Positions 1 through 9,788 of a DNA stretch of 64,000 bases are shown in pieces (positions within the stretch are counted from its first letter, which is position 1; every line of letters begins with the position of its first letter). Made by a program: the position numbers and the translations under genes. This DNA comes from Paenibacillus farraposensis (GTDB lineage Bacteria; Bacillota; Bacilli; Paenibacillales; Paenibacillaceae). Below the pieces are notes generated by a model. That model was given only the letters and a program-made list of their open reading frames with translations. It was not told the origin of the DNA and did no database searches. Where the stretch lies: NCBI RefSeq assembly GCF_020736845.1, contig NZ_JAFFQR010000079.1, forward strand, positions 852 through 64,851. The letters are read 5' to 3'.

Positions 1-19
1 CTTTACAAAGTGTTATTAT

Positions 20-93
20 CGGGATGTAGCTCAGCTTGGTAGAGCACCTGGTTTGGGACCAGGGGGTCGCATGTTCAAATCGTGTCATCCCGA
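20..93 (+). tRNA. tRNA-Pro (UGG)
   Basis: Cloverleaf with a 7-bp acceptor stem (CGGGATG at 20-26 pairing with CATCCCG at 86-92), discriminator A at 93, anticodon loop reading TTTGGGA with anticodon TGG, and a T-arm with GTTCAAATC. CCA is not encoded. It lies 9 bp before tRNA-Gly, so both are probably the end of one tRNA transcript. Confidence 0.96.
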
Positions 94-102
94 TACTAAT
101 TT

Positions 103-173
103 GCGGGTGTAGTTCAATGGTAGAACTCCAGCCTTCCAAGCTGGTAGCGTGGGTTCGATTCCCATCACCCGCT
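103..173 (+). tRNA. tRNA-Gly (UCC)
   Basis: A 71-nt cloverleaf. Acceptor stem GCGGGTG (103-109) pairs with CACCCGC (166-172), the anticodon in CTTCCAA is TCC, and the T-loop is GTTCGATTC. CCA is not encoded. It is the last gene of the tRNA pair and is followed by a terminator. Confidence 0.96.
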
Positions 174-186
174 TACAAATTACCTC

Positions 187-212
187 GAAGCCGAAAGGCT
201 TCTTTTTATTTT
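187..212 (+). terminator. Rho-independent terminator of the tRNA unit
   Basis: Stem GAAGCC / GGCTTC with a GAAA tetraloop at 187-202, followed by a T-rich tail. It ends the tRNA-Pro/tRNA-Gly transcript. Confidence 0.9.
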
Positions 213-914
213 GTCCACATGATCATCCACCTCAATATATTAAAGTCATTGTAAAAGCCTATGCGATCATGCACAGTTGGGGATGATTTGTGTATATTGT
301 ACATAGGCTCTTGTTACTTTTAACATCTATACCCCAGATTTTCTCCCCAAAGTAGATCTTTCCTTGCAGCAAGACTAATTTATGATCAACTCCCTTAAAT
401 ATAGAAATCCTATGACTGCTAACTGTATGAATTCATGGTGATAACGCCAGTGCTGCTACATTGGTTATACACATTTCTCTCTTTTTTATGTGGGTAATCG
501 CAAAGTATGGATAAGAAAAGACACATGTAGTAAAAAGCAGTAGCTAATTTGTGTATATTTTTGTGGATAGCAGCTTCATTATTCCGGTATTGTCAACAAA
601 TCATAAACATGTGCACATGGTAATGTATAGATTTTTGTGTTAAAAATCCTTTGTTGTTTATAAGTGATATGTATAAAATTTAAGGATAACTAAAAAAATA
701 ATCAATTTCATTTATTTAACTTGATTTTTTTGCATAAAAATCCAATATATAATCAAAAAAAGTATTTAAAAAGCATGATTTCTTTCTGTAAATTTTGCAG
801 CTTTTCATACGTTTTTATTGTATGATGTTAAGAAAGTGTCAATTTTCGTGGTGTATACGCATCTTTACAACAAAACTGTACATGTAGTGGAACAGATCAG
901 ATAGGGGGAAAAGC
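213..914. other. AT-rich intergenic region upstream of ppc
   Basis: About 700 bp with no convincing gene. The second half is very AT-rich. An inverted repeat TCATAC / GTATGA lies at 807-827, and a TATGAT that could be a -10 box lies at 823-828, but no well-spaced -35 box was found. It probably holds the ppc promoter and leader. Confidence 0.5.
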
Positions 915-3707
915 ATGACTGAGCTTACGTTAACCGCAAATAAAAATCAATCCAATAATCTGCTGCGGCGAGATGTTCGTTTTCTGGGGAATATTCTTGG
1001 AGAGGTTTTGGTTCATCAGGGTGGAAACGAACTTTTGGATATCGTGGAGAAAATACGTGAGACAAGTAAATCGTTACGTGCCGGGGATCAACCGGAGTTG
1101 TATAAGAATTTCAAACAAATGGTCAGCGGATTGGATACAGATATTCGTCACCAGGTTATTCGCGCGTTTGCGATTTATTTTCAGTTAGTCAATATTGCAG
1201 AGCAAAACCATCGTATTCGTCGTAAGCGGGATTATGAGCATTTCGCTGGTGAGGATGTTCAACCCGGCTCTATTGAGAGTTCAGTTCAGGAGCTTAAGCA
1301 AGGTGGTTTTTCTGCCGAGGACGTTAACAATATGCTGGAGGAGCTCTCTCTGGAACTGGTTATGACCGCACACCCTACAGAGGCAACCCGGCGGGTAATT
1401 CTGGATATTCACAAACGGATTTCTGAAGATGTCATGCTGTTGGATAATCCGATGCTTACCTTGCGTGAGCGGGAACAGGTACGGGAGAATTTGCTGAATG
1501 AAGTCATTACATTGTGGCAGACAGATGAGCTGCGTGATCGCAAGCCAACTGTATTAGATGAAGTAAGAAATGGAATGTACTATTTTCATGAGACTCTGTT
1601 TCATGTATTGCCGGATGTATATCAGGAATTAGAGCGATGTTTAAGCAAATATTATCCCGAACAAAAATGGCACATTCCAACCTATCTGAGATTCGGTTCT
1701 TGGATTGGTGGAGACCGTGATGGCAATCCGTCTGTAACATCCCATGTAACTTGGGAAACATTACGTATGCAGCGCAAGCTGGCTTTGAGAGAATATCAGC
1801 GTACTCTGAAAGAGCTTATGGGATACCTCAGCTTTAGCACTAGCATTGTGCGTGTTGCAGATGAACTGCTGGCTTCGATTGAGGAAGATCGTGCCCATAT
1901 CACACTCAAAAAGATGGAAGAATGGCATAACGAAAAAGAGCCTTATCGAATTAAACTGGCCTACATGATAGCCAAGGTGAATAACATTTTGGACGAAAGC
2001 AAGCAGGGTACCAAGGAACGTTATAGCTCCGCCAACGAACTCATTGCAGACCTGAAAGTCATTGATAACAGTCTACGTCATCATTTTGCGGACTATGTTG
2101 CAGACACGTATATCCAAAAAATGATACGTCAAGTCGAGTTGTTTGGTTTTCATACAGCTACACTGGATGTGCGTCAGCATAGCCAAGAGCATGAAAATGC
2201 GATGGCTGAAATTCTTTCCAAAATGAAGATCGTGCCCGATTACGGTAAACTGCCAGAGGAAGAAAAAATAGATCTGCTGGAAAAGCTGCTGAACGAGCCT
2301 CGCCCGATTACTTCGCCGTATTTAGAGTATAGCGATAGCACACAGGAGTGTCTTGACGTGTATCGCACAATTTATAAGGCTCAGAAGGAATTCGGCAAGC
2401 AGTCCATTACAAGTTATCTCATCAGTATGACACAGGGAGCCAGTGACTTACTTGAGGTTATGGTGTTAGCCAAAGAAGTCGGTCTGTTCCGAATCGAAAA
2501 GGATGGCGCTGTCGTATGTACGCTGCAATCCGTTCCTTTATTTGAAACGATTGATGACTTGCACGCTGCGCCTAGTATTATGAGAAGATTATTGAATTTG
2601 CCTGTATATCGACAATCCGTAGCTGCGATGGATCAGCTTCAGGAGATCATGCTGGGGTATTCAGATAGCAACAAAGATGGCGGTGTGGTTACAGCAAACT
2701 GGGAGCTTCGGGTTGCTATGAACAGCATTACTGAAGTGGTTAATGAATATGGTGTAAAAGTGAAGTTCTTTCACGGCCGTGGAGGAGCACTGGGCCGCGG
2801 GGGAATGCCGCTTAACCGCAGCATCCTGGCTCAACCTCCTCATACGATTGGAGGCGGGATCAAGATTACGGAGCAGGGAGAAGTGCTCTCATCCCGATAC
2901 TCGCTCAAAGGCATTGCCTATCGGAGTTTGGAGCAGGCTACCTCAGCCTTGATCACGGCTGCGGCATATCATCGTTCCGGGAAGAAAGAAGTGTTCGAGG
3001 AAAGCTGGGAGGAGATCATTGCCGGTATTTCCGAGGTATCACTGAGGAAGTATCAGGATTTGATATTCCGCGATCCGGATTTCTTCGCTTTCTTCAAAGA
3101 ATCGACACCTCTGCCTGAACTGGGCGAGCTGAATATTGGTTCCCGTCCATCCAAGCGTAAGAACAGCGAGCGTTTTGAGGACCTGCGCGCCATTCCATGG
3201 GTTTTTGCATGGACACAAAGTCGTTACTTGCTGCCTGCATGGTATGCGGCGGGAACAGGTCTGCAAAGCTTTTATCAGAATAACGAGGATAATCTCAAAA
3301 TACTGCAAACGATGTTCAAGGACTCGGCTTTCTTCCGCTCCCTTATAGATACATTGCAAATGGCAATTGCCAAAGCGGATCTGCTGATTGCCGAGGAATA
3401 CGCAGGAATGTCCGATAATGAAGAGGCGCGACAGCGTATTTTTGAACAGATTTCAGCGGAGTTCAAGCTGACATCTGAACTGATTTTAAAAATAACCGGA
3501 CAATCCGAGATTTTGGACGGTGTACCAGTCATTCAGGAATCTATCCGGTTACGCAATCCTTATGTCGATCCGTTAAGTTACTTGCAGGTTCAACTGCTTA
3601 GTGAGCTGCGTGAGCTGCGTAATCAGAATGGCGATGATGCTGAACTGCTGCGTGAGGTATTGCTGACCATTAACGGAATTGCCGCAGGATTAAGGAATAC
3701 AGGCTGA
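915..3707 (+). CDS. ppc: Phosphoenolpyruvate carboxylase
   Basis: Cytoplasmic enzyme that carboxylates phosphoenolpyruvate with bicarbonate to oxaloacetate and refills the TCA cycle. The 930-aa product has the usual bacterial PEPC length. Visible signatures are MTAHPTEATRR (about residue 150, with the catalytic His), GGDRDGNP, LGYSDSNKDGG, and the glycine-rich loop FHGRGGALGRGG (about residue 619), followed by GSRPSKR. The start is an ATG with an AGGGGG Shine-Dalgarno about 8 nt upstream. It stands alone between the tRNA unit and sigW, with a GC-rich hairpin behind it, so it is probably monocistronic. No missing key residue was seen. Confidence 0.97.
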   Translation: MTELTLTANKNQSNNLLRRDVRFLGNILGEVLVHQGGNELLDIVEKIRETSKSLRAGDQPELYKNFKQMVSGLDTDIRHQVIRAFAIYFQLVNIAEQNHRIRRKRDYEHFAGEDVQPGSIESSVQELKQGGFSAEDVNNMLEELSLELVMTAHPTEATRRVILDIHKRISEDVMLLDNPMLTLREREQVRENLLNEVITLWQTDELRDRKPTVLDEVRNGMYYFHETLFHVLPDVYQELERCLSKYYPEQKWHIPTYLRFGSWIGGDRDGNPSVTSHVTWETLRMQRKLALREYQRTLKELMGYLSFSTSIVRVADELLASIEEDRAHITLKKMEEWHNEKEPYRIKLAYMIAKVNNILDESKQGTKERYSSANELIADLKVIDNSLRHHFADYVADTYIQKMIRQVELFGFHTATLDVRQHSQEHENAMAEILSKMKIVPDYGKLPEEEKIDLLEKLLNEPRPITSPYLEYSDSTQECLDVYRTIYKAQKEFGKQSITSYLISMTQGASDLLEVMVLAKEVGLFRIEKDGAVVCTLQSVPLFETIDDLHAAPSIMRRLLNLPVYRQSVAAMDQLQEIMLGYSDSNKDGGVVTANWELRVAMNSITEVVNEYGVKVKFFHGRGGALGRGGMPLNRSILAQPPHTIGGGIKITEQGEVLSSRYSLKGIAYRSLEQATSALITAAAYHRSGKKEVFEESWEEIIAGISEVSLRKYQDLIFRDPDFFAFFKESTPLPELGELNIGSRPSKRKNSERFEDLRAIPWVFAWTQSRYLLPAWYAAGTGLQSFYQNNEDNLKILQTMFKDSAFFRSLIDTLQMAIAKADLLIAEEYAGMSDNEEARQRIFEQISAEFKLTSELILKITGQSEILDGVPVIQESIRLRNPYVDPLSYLQVQLLSELRELRNQNGDDAELLREVLLTINGIAAGLRNTG

Positions 3708-3733
3708 TACAGTCTGGCTGTATGAATACAGGC

Positions 3734-3758
3734 AATCGGGCCCTTATAGGGCCCGATT
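3734..3758 (+). terminator. GC-rich hairpin after ppc
   Basis: Perfect 10-bp stem AATCGGGCCC / GGGCCCGATT with loop TTATA, 27 nt after the ppc stop. There is no long T-run behind it, so termination strength is uncertain. Confidence 0.65.
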
Positions 3759-3811
3759 ATGCTGTTTGTGCAGCTATGAGGGAAGGGCGTCGAAATATGT
3801 CAATATTACAG

Positions 3812-3840
3812 TTGATTTTCGGATAAAATTAAACTACGAT
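3812..3840 (+). promoter_or_regulatory. SigA-type promoter upstream of sigW
   Basis: TTGATT (3812-3817) and TACGAT (3835-3840) separated by exactly 17 bp, 57 bp before the sigW start codon. No SigW-type -35/-10 pair (TGAAAC, CGTA) was seen in this gap. It is an inferred promoter. Confidence 0.55.
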
Positions 3841-3896
3841 GAATAATCATAAATATATAATAGGGTAACCCATCAGCAAGTCTGGGGGAATATAGA

Positions 3897-4463
3897 GTGG
3901 ATAATATGGAAAGCCGCTTGGTTAGGCTGGTACAGAAAGGTGATCAGCGGGCTTTTGCGGAGTTAGTCGAGTTATATAAGGATCGGATTTTTCATCTTTC
4001 CTACCGGATGCTGGGGAACCGCCATGAGGCGGAGGATCTGGTGCAGGAGACTTTTTTGCGTGTGTATCGCAATTTGGAAAAGTATGATCATGGACAGAAG
4101 TTCTCAACCTGGATTTACAGGATTGCTACAAATTTATGTATTGATCGTCTGCGGAGGAGAAAACCTACATACTCACTTGATGCTGAGATGACTGATCAGG
4201 AAGGTGTCGATGGGTACGCTATGCTCGCTAGTGAAGAGCTTACCCCCGAGGGGCATACGCTGTTATCCGAGACGCAGGTGTTAATCCATGATGCCATTAA
4301 TAGTCTTCCAGATAAATATAGGACGATTATGGTACTGCGGTATTTGCAGGAGCTGTCCTTGCAGGAAATTAGCGATGTACTCAATATTCCGGTGACTACA
4401 ATTAAAACGAGGGTTCATAGAGGCCGGGATTTTCTACGCAAAAAATTGGAGCACAAGCTGTGA
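3897..4463 (+). CDS. sigW: ECF RNA polymerase sigma factor SigW
   Basis: A 188-aa sigma-70 family extracytoplasmic-function factor. Region 2 includes AEDLVQETFLRVYRN and FSTWIYRIATNLCIDRLRRR. Region 4 is LSLQEISDVLNIPVTTIKTRVHRGRDFLRKKL. Length and sequence style match SigW, which in Bacillus switches on envelope-stress and antibiotic-resistance genes. The start is GTG with GGGGGAA 7 nt upstream. The next gene encodes a zinc-binding anti-sigma factor, the standard sigW-rsiW pair. The assignment to SigW rather than another ECF factor rests on that pairing and on the cdaA-cdaR-glmM-glmS genes downstream. Confidence 0.92.
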   Translation: MDNMESRLVRLVQKGDQRAFAELVELYKDRIFHLSYRMLGNRHEAEDLVQETFLRVYRNLEKYDHGQKFSTWIYRIATNLCIDRLRRRKPTYSLDAEMTDQEGVDGYAMLASEELTPEGHTLLSETQVLIHDAINSLPDKYRTIMVLRYLQELSLQEISDVLNIPVTTIKTRVHRGRDFLRKKLEHKL

Positions 4464-4507
4464 ATTAGGTGCTTAGATACTTGAAAAGGATCTGTATAGA
4501 TGTTTTA

Positions 4508-4533
4508 TGAAACATAATGCTCGCTATAACGTA
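4508..4533 (+). promoter_or_regulatory. SigW-type ECF promoter before rsiW
   Basis: TGAAAC (4508-4513) and CGTA (4530-4533) are separated by 16 bp, which fits the known SigW/ECF consensus. It lies in the 147-bp gap between sigW and rsiW, 77 bp before the rsiW ATG. If used, SigW would directly activate its own anti-sigma gene. Confidence 0.65.
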
Positions 4534-4610
4534 TGTAAAAAGAGTAAAGGTCTAAGCCGGAGCATGTTTTGTTGAGAAATACGGAAGAATACTAGAAAGG
4601 ATTGGCTCAT

Positions 4611-5234
4611 ATGGATTGCAAACAAGCCGTCTCTTTAATGCATGACTATCTGGATGGCGACCTGTCTGAGCAGGACAAACAGGAATTAGAGCAGCACTTG
4701 TTGGCCTGCCCGGAATGTCGCATGCGTTTTAAAGATCTGGAGCGGACGGATGCGATGCTTTATGGTACACGCCATTATCAAATGCCATGTGTATCGGATG
4801 AGCTGACATTTCGCATTATGAATGCTTTGCCATCGCACAAGAGACAGAATGTGCCGCCACTTCTGTCCTGGGTGAAGAGGCACCCCGCTGTAACAGCTGC
4901 CGCTTTCTTTCTTATTGTTATATGCTCAAGTATGGCCAGTTTTTCAAGCACGGATCATCAATTGGTAATCAAAGGGAGCGATCTGGATCAAGTCGTGATT
5001 CAAGGCGATACAGTGATTGTGCCTGAAGGGAAATCTATTGCCGGAGATTTGACCGTACAAAATGGGAAGGCTCAGGTATATGGCAATGTGGAGGGAAATG
5101 TAACTGTCATTGATGGCTCTTACTATCAAGCGTCTACAGCTCATATTGCAGGTCAGGTCAAAAGCATCGATCAAACCTTGGATTGGATATGGTATAAAGT
5201 TACCGACTTATTCGGGTACCCGTTCTCTCCATAA
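4611..5234 (+). CDS. rsiW: Anti-sigma-W factor RsiW (ZAS-domain membrane protein)
   Basis: Single-pass membrane protein of 207 aa. The N-terminal cytoplasmic zinc-binding anti-sigma domain has the H-x3-C-x2-C motif (HLLACPECRMRF). One membrane helix follows (AVTAAAFFLIVICSSMASF, about residues 90-110), then an outer domain with hexapeptide-like beta repeats (DLDQVVIQGDTVIVPEGKSI and similar), which resembles a polymer-forming fold. The ATG at 4611 is chosen because AAAGG sits 10 nt upstream; a TTG at 4602 would be too close to it. In the family, RsiW holds SigW at the membrane until regulated proteolysis. The C-terminal domain differs from short Bacillus RsiW proteins. Confidence 0.88.
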   Translation: MDCKQAVSLMHDYLDGDLSEQDKQELEQHLLACPECRMRFKDLERTDAMLYGTRHYQMPCVSDELTFRIMNALPSHKRQNVPPLLSWVKRHPAVTAAAFFLIVICSSMASFSSTDHQLVIKGSDLDQVVIQGDTVIVPEGKSIAGDLTVQNGKAQVYGNVEGNVTVIDGSYYQASTAHIAGQVKSIDQTLDWIWYKVTDLFGYPFSP

Positions 5235-5255
5235 AAGAAAGAAGCTTAAAATGGC

Positions 5256-5302
5256 AAGAACGATATCGAGCGCTTTTTCCGCTGGAAAAGGCGTTCTTTT
5301 AT
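5256..5302 (+). terminator. Terminator after rsiW
   Basis: Long hairpin with outer arms AGAACG / CGTTCT and an inner stem around CGCTTTTTCC / GGAAAAGGCG, followed by TTTTATATAT. It separates rsiW from the cdaA operon. Confidence 0.8.
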
Positions 5303-5458
5303 ATATAAAGCTGGCGAATTGTACTGTATTTTACTGATTTTAGCGGTTCTTTTGTCGCACAACTTGCAACACGAGCCTTAACGTTATAACCTAGATAAAG
5401 AGAGCATACTGTGTACATATCACACCCACTCACTACAGAAAATTGCGGGGGCATGCGC

Positions 5459-6292
5459 ATGTTGGATTATTTTGCAGATCTGACTTGGAAAGAATCCATT
5501 AAAGATATCATCGATATTTTGATCGTTACGTATATTATGTATCAGCTTATTTTACTTGTTCGCGGGACACGTGCGGTTCAATTGCTGAAAGGGATACTGT
5601 TTCTGGTTGTCATTTGGGCCGTTAGCACCTGGTTTGATTTGTACACACTCAAATGGTTGATGAACCAGATGTTCACTTTTGGTGTAGTAGCTATTTTCAT
5701 TATTTTCCAGCCTGAGTTACGTCGTGCTCTGGAACAATTGGGACGGGGCAAGCTATTTGGGCGTTCGTCTGCGGATGATGAAGAAATTAACAAGTTAATC
5801 GGAGAAATGATTAAGGCGTTGAATTATTTATCACGTAGAAAAATAGGAGCTTTGGTCGTATTTGAGCGTGAGACAGGGCTGAACGAATACACAGAGTCTG
5901 GCATCAAGACACAGGCAGTGGTCAGTTCAGAATTGCTCATCAACATTTTTATCCCGAATACGCCACTGCATGATGGCGCGGTAATTATTCAAAATAAGCA
6001 AATTGCTTCTGCAGCTTGTTATTTACCTTTGTCGGAAAATCCGTTCATCAGCAAGGAGCTGGGGACTCGTCACCGGGCTGCGATTGGGGTGAGCGAGGTA
6101 ACAGATGCCGTAACGGTTGTGGTATCAGAGGAAACAGGGCAAATTTCTTTGGCTATTAATGGACAGGTCGTGCGCGATATTAAGGAAGAATCCTTAATTT
6201 CCAAGCTGTATGAGGAATTGCGGCCAGCACCGTCTTTGAAGGAAAAACGCGGCTCATTCTGGAATCGGAGGGGAGGCCGTGGAAATTCATGA
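5459..6292 (+). CDS. cdaA: Diadenylate cyclase CdaA
   Basis: Membrane-bound enzyme that joins two ATP into cyclic di-AMP. The N-terminus has about three hydrophobic segments (to residue 80). The cytoplasmic DAC domain follows with the family motifs PLHDGAVII (DGA) and GTRHRAAIG (RHR). The ATG at 5459 has GGGGG 7 nt upstream and gives 277 aa, close to CdaA of B. subtilis (273 aa). An in-frame GTG at 5411 has no ribosome site. The stop overlaps the cdaR start by 4 nt. The cdaA-cdaR-glmM order is widely conserved in Firmicutes and links c-di-AMP to peptidoglycan precursor supply. Confidence 0.95.
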   Translation: MLDYFADLTWKESIKDIIDILIVTYIMYQLILLVRGTRAVQLLKGILFLVVIWAVSTWFDLYTLKWLMNQMFTFGVVAIFIIFQPELRRALEQLGRGKLFGRSSADDEEINKLIGEMIKALNYLSRRKIGALVVFERETGLNEYTESGIKTQAVVSSELLINIFIPNTPLHDGAVIIQNKQIASAACYLPLSENPFISKELGTRHRAAIGVSEVTDAVTVVVSEETGQISLAINGQVVRDIKEESLISKLYEELRPAPSLKEKRGSFWNRRGGRGNS

Positions 6293-7758
6293 TGGACAAA
6301 TGGATTAACAATAATACGATTTCCAAAATACTGTCACTTGCGATTGCCGTGATGTTGTGGGGAATGGTCCATCTGGATGCAGGGACACCCTCATCTACGC
6401 TAACCGTTTCTTATAATAATAAGGTGATTGATAATGTAGGCATTCAGGCCAGTGGTCTGGATGATTCCAAGTATGTGTTGTCTACTATGGATACTGACCA
6501 TGTAAGGATGGAGGTCAGAGGCCAGCGCTCTGTCCTGACTTCCTTTTTTGCAGATAATTATAAGGCGAAATTAAATTTAAGCGGTTTGGGAGCAGGTACC
6601 AGAACATTGTTGCTTGAACCGGAATTACCGGATGGGGTCGAACTGGTATCCATGATTCCTAATCGTGTTACGGTAACGATTGAGGAAAAGCAGACGAAAT
6701 CATTTAATGTTTCTGTGGTGCCCAAAGGCAACCCTGATACCGGTTTACAGCTTGGCGAACCTGTGATTGCTCCTCAGACCGTAAAGGTAACCTTACCGAA
6801 AAGTCAGTTGAGCACCGTAACTGCGGTACAGGGGGCTGTAGATACAGAAGGCATTTCGGAAAATTTCGAACAGAAGCGTGTAAAACTTAGGGCATATAAC
6901 AAAATGGGGCAAGAAATTACAGGAGCGGTCATCGAGCCATCTACTGTATCTGTCGAAATCCCAGTAACGCAGCAGGCGAAGCCAGTGCCTATCAAGATCG
7001 TCTATTCAGGCGATTTGCCAGAGGGGTTGGCACTCTCCAAGGTAAAGGCAAATGTGAAGGAAGCGGCGGTATATGCATCGCAGGACGTATTAAGCAGTCT
7101 TGCTTCTTTCGTTACTGCTACAGTGGATCTCAGCCAATTTACAGAAGCGGGGACCCGTACAGTCCAAGTTAATTTGGCAACGCCCGCCGGTTCTGATAAA
7201 ATCGAGCCAGGCTCGGTACAAATTCAGGTAACGGTCGTTCCTTCCAATCAGGTCACAGATGTGGAACGGACGCTATATGGAATTCCCATCGTTTTACAAG
7301 GTGCTGGAGATGGAATCACTGCGACCATTACTGCACCTACCAGCAAGACGATGGATGTTACCGTAAAGGGACCACAGGATATGGTCAGCAATTTAACCAA
7401 TGATGATATTAGCCTGGTGGCAGATGTAAGTGGCCTCTCTGCTGGTCAGCATGAGGTTACGTTGCAGGTAGGCTTGCCCAAATATATTATACAGGCCGGA
7501 AAACCTGATCAGCTAAAGGCGACAGTAAACATCGTAGGTCCTTCAGCGCCTACTGTAACGAATCTAGGTAATGAGAATGAACCAAACCCTTCCGGTAGTG
7601 GCGACAAGGGTCAGGAGAGGCCCCAGGAGAGGCCAAATGGTCAGGGTGGATACTCTGATGCTAATTCTGGGGAAAATGCAGCTGCGGGGGATAAAACCAA
7701 TCCTCATAACGGCGCAGTTTCACCTGCAAATGGAACCCCGGAGAATAGTCAACCATAA
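6289..7758 (+). CDS. cdaR: CdaA regulator CdaR (YbbR-domain protein)
   Basis: A 489-aa extracytoplasmic protein. An N-terminal membrane anchor ([19 protein letters not shown]) is followed by about four YbbR repeats. The repeats show as recurring stretches such as [56 protein letters not shown] and [13 protein letters not shown]. The last 75 residues are a Pro/Gly/Asn-rich tail. The start overlaps the cdaA stop (ATGA), which suggests translational coupling. In the family, CdaR binds CdaA and tunes its cyclase activity. The long tail beyond the last repeat is longer than in the Bacillus protein. Confidence 0.93.
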   Translation: MMDKWINNNTISKILSLAIAVMLWGMVHLDAGTPSSTLTVSYNNKVIDNVGIQASGLDDSKYVLSTMDTDHVRMEVRGQRSVLTSFFADNYKAKLNLSGLGAGTRTLLLEPELPDGVELVSMIPNRVTVTIEEKQTKSFNVSVVPKGNPDTGLQLGEPVIAPQTVKVTLPKSQLSTVTAVQGAVDTEGISENFEQKRVKLRAYNKMGQEITGAVIEPSTVSVEIPVTQQAKPVPIKIVYSGDLPEGLALSKVKANVKEAAVYASQDVLSSLASFVTATVDLSQFTEAGTRTVQVNLATPAGSDKIEPGSVQIQVTVVPSNQVTDVERTLYGIPIVLQGAGDGITATITAPTSKTMDVTVKGPQDMVSNLTNDDISLVADVSGLSAGQHEVTLQVGLPKYIIQAGKPDQLKATVNIVGPSAPTVTNLGNENEPNPSGSGDKGQERPQERPNGQGGYSDANSGENAAAGDKTNPHNGAVSPANGTPENSQP

Positions 7759-7817
7759 CATGTTTTATCTGTAGTAATGAATCGAGTTTATTAGACAAAA
7801 AAAGGGAGTCATTTTAC

Positions 7818-9158
7818 ATGGGGAAATATTTTGGTACAGATGGTGTTCGAGGCGTTGCTAATCAGGAACTTACAGCAGAACTGGCATATAGCATTGGCCG
7901 TTGCGGCGGATATGTTTTGGCAGGTAATGTGGAGAAGCCAACCGTTGTTATCGGTATGGATACACGGGTGTCTGGCTTGATGCTGGAATCGGCACTTGTA
8001 GCTGGTCTGCTGTCGATCGGGGCTAACGTGGTTCGCCTGGGGATTGTTTCGACGCCGGGAGTGGCTTATCTTACACGTCAATTGAAAGCAGACGCGGGTG
8101 TGATGATTTCTGCCTCTCATAATCCTGTGGAGGACAACGGGATTAAGTTTTTTGGCGGCGACGGGTTCAAATTGACAGATGAAACAGAGTTGAAAATCGA
8201 AGAATTGATGGATGCCAAAGAAGATCAGCTGCCTCGTCCGATTGGCGGAGGATTGGGTACGGTTGTTGTAGACGAGCATTCACGCTACGATTATCTTGAA
8301 TATTTGAAGACAACAATTAGTCATTCCTTTGAAGGACTAAAAATTGTATTGGATTGTGCAAACGGAGCAGCTTATGAGCTGGCGCCGAAGCTCTTTAAGG
8401 ATTTGGGAGCGGAAGTATACACGATCGGGGCGGAACCCAATGGGCTGAATATCAATGATCATTGCGGCTCAACCCATCCTGAAAAGCTCAAGGAGGAAGT
8501 ACTCCGCTTGAAAGCGGATATTGGTCTGGCCTTTGACGGTGATGCTGATCGTCTGATCGCAATTGATGAGAATGGGGAAGAGGTAGACGGCGACTATATC
8601 CTTTGTATTTGCGGAGATGCCATGAACCGTGCCGGAAAGCTCAAGGACAGCACCATTGTATCGACAGTGATGAGCAATATCGGTTTTTATAAAGCTACGG
8701 AAAAGCTGGCACTCAGGACGGCCAAAACTGCGGTCGGAGACCGTTATGTTATGGAAGAAATGCGCCGGAGAGGCTTTAATCTGGGTGGAGAGCAGTCCGG
8801 TCATGTCATTTTCCTGGATCATAATACGACAGGCGATGGCATGCTGACCGGGATTCAACTGGTAGATACCCTGAAAGCTTCCGGCAAAAAGATGAGTGAA
8901 CTGAAATCACTTATGAAGCAGTACCCGCAAGTGCTGGTTAATGTGCGTGTACAGGATAAACGCAATTATGAAGGAAATCCTGCCATTGCAGAAGCGATTG
9001 AGCGGGTGGAACAGCAATTGGGAGATAACGGACGGGTACTGGTACGTCCTTCGGGTACGGAATCGCTTATTCGCGTAATGGCAGAAGGCCCGGATAAGGA
9101 TGAGCTGGAGCATTTTGTCGGACAGATCGTCGATGTGGTCAAAAAAGAATTAGTGTAA
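7818..9158 (+). CDS. glmM: Phosphoglucosamine mutase GlmM
   Basis: Converts glucosamine-6-phosphate to glucosamine-1-phosphate for UDP-GlcNAc. The 446-aa length is usual. Visible motifs: N-terminal [11 protein letters not shown], the phosphoserine loop [11 protein letters not shown] (about residue 100), the metal-binding loop DGDADR (about residue 241), GGEQSGH, and the sugar-phosphate loop [12 protein letters not shown] near the C-terminus. AAAGGGAG lies about 10 nt before the ATG. It is the third gene of the cdaA-cdaR-glmM cluster; GlmM is known to bind CdaA in Bacillus and Listeria. Confidence 0.97.
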   Translation: MGKYFGTDGVRGVANQELTAELAYSIGRCGGYVLAGNVEKPTVVIGMDTRVSGLMLESALVAGLLSIGANVVRLGIVSTPGVAYLTRQLKADAGVMISASHNPVEDNGIKFFGGDGFKLTDETELKIEELMDAKEDQLPRPIGGGLGTVVVDEHSRYDYLEYLKTTISHSFEGLKIVLDCANGAAYELAPKLFKDLGAEVYTIGAEPNGLNINDHCGSTHPEKLKEEVLRLKADIGLAFDGDADRLIAIDENGEEVDGDYILCICGDAMNRAGKLKDSTIVSTVMSNIGFYKATEKLALRTAKTAVGDRYVMEEMRRRGFNLGGEQSGHVIFLDHNTTGDGMLTGIQLVDTLKASGKKMSELKSLMKQYPQVLVNVRVQDKRNYEGNPAIAEAIERVEQQLGDNGRVLVRPSGTESLIRVMAEGPDKDELEHFVGQIVDVVKKELV

Positions 9159-9172
9159 AAGTTTGTAAACCC

Positions 9173-9203
9173 CAGTTGCCTGTTCAATAGAGGCAGGCAA
9201 CTG
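9173..9203 (+). terminator. Hairpin after glmM
   Basis: Perfect stem CAGTTGCCTG (9173-9182) / CAGGCAACTG (9194-9203) 14 nt after the glmM stop. The T-run behind it is weak (CGTTTACGG). It likely ends the cdaA-cdaR-glmM transcript. Confidence 0.6.
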
Positions 9204-9267
9204 CGTTTACGGTTATGCAGCTTCCATTGAATCTTCACCTGGATAAGCAATTATGAATAAAGTGTTA

Positions 9268-9296
9268 TTGCCAAATGTTGCGGGTCTGAATATAAT
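9268..9296 (+). promoter_or_regulatory. SigA-type promoter of glmS
   Basis: TTGCCA (9268-9273), 17-bp spacer, TATAAT (9291-9296). Transcription would start near 9303, about 50 nt before the glmS ribozyme core and about 485 nt before the glmS start codon. Confidence 0.8.
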
Positions 9297-9353
9297 ATAG
9301 GAATGTTATGACTCAGATAGAGAAAGTGAGGGTCGTGAGGTAATGTAAAACAA

Positions 9354-9562
9354 GCGCCAGAGCTTGAGTTTGTGCGGGGGAACTTGAGGGGTAAGCGATG
9401 CATCAGTCAAGATGCCGCTGCTTCCCAACGGTTCACGACAAAGCAAGCTGACGAGGTGAAGGTGTTCGAAATATTCGGCGGGGACCTTCCGGTAAAGCAT
9501 CAAGCCGTAAACCGGCAGCGGAAAATGAACAGGCAACTGTTTACACAACGCACCGGTAGATG
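9354..9562 (+). ncRNA. glmS: glmS glucosamine-6-phosphate-activated ribozyme
   Basis: The 5' core AAGCGCCAG and the downstream blocks GCTGACGAGG, ATTCGGCGGGGACC and AGCCGTAAACCGGCAGCGG match the known glmS ribozyme consensus. Self-cleavage is expected just before GCGCC, between 9353 and 9354. P1 is closed by AGCTTG / CAAGCT and is extended by roughly 80 nt compared with short forms. In the family, glucosamine-6-phosphate acts as a cofactor for cleavage, and the cut mRNA is degraded. The 3' boundary is approximate. Confidence 0.92.
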
Positions 9563-9788
9563 CCATATTATTTTATAACCTAAATTATAAGATTCATTTC
9601 ATGAATGTGCGGCCATCATCATTGGCGTGCGCGGTTTGGGAATTTCGTTGGATTCGTGAAGAGATGCCTGTAATTGTATAGTTATCATTGACAACTTCAT
9701 AGATGAATGAACTTATTCCGCAATCTACCGCACACGTTAGCCCTGTGATGTGCCGTCCTGTGAAGTGATGATCGGGAGGATAACGAAT

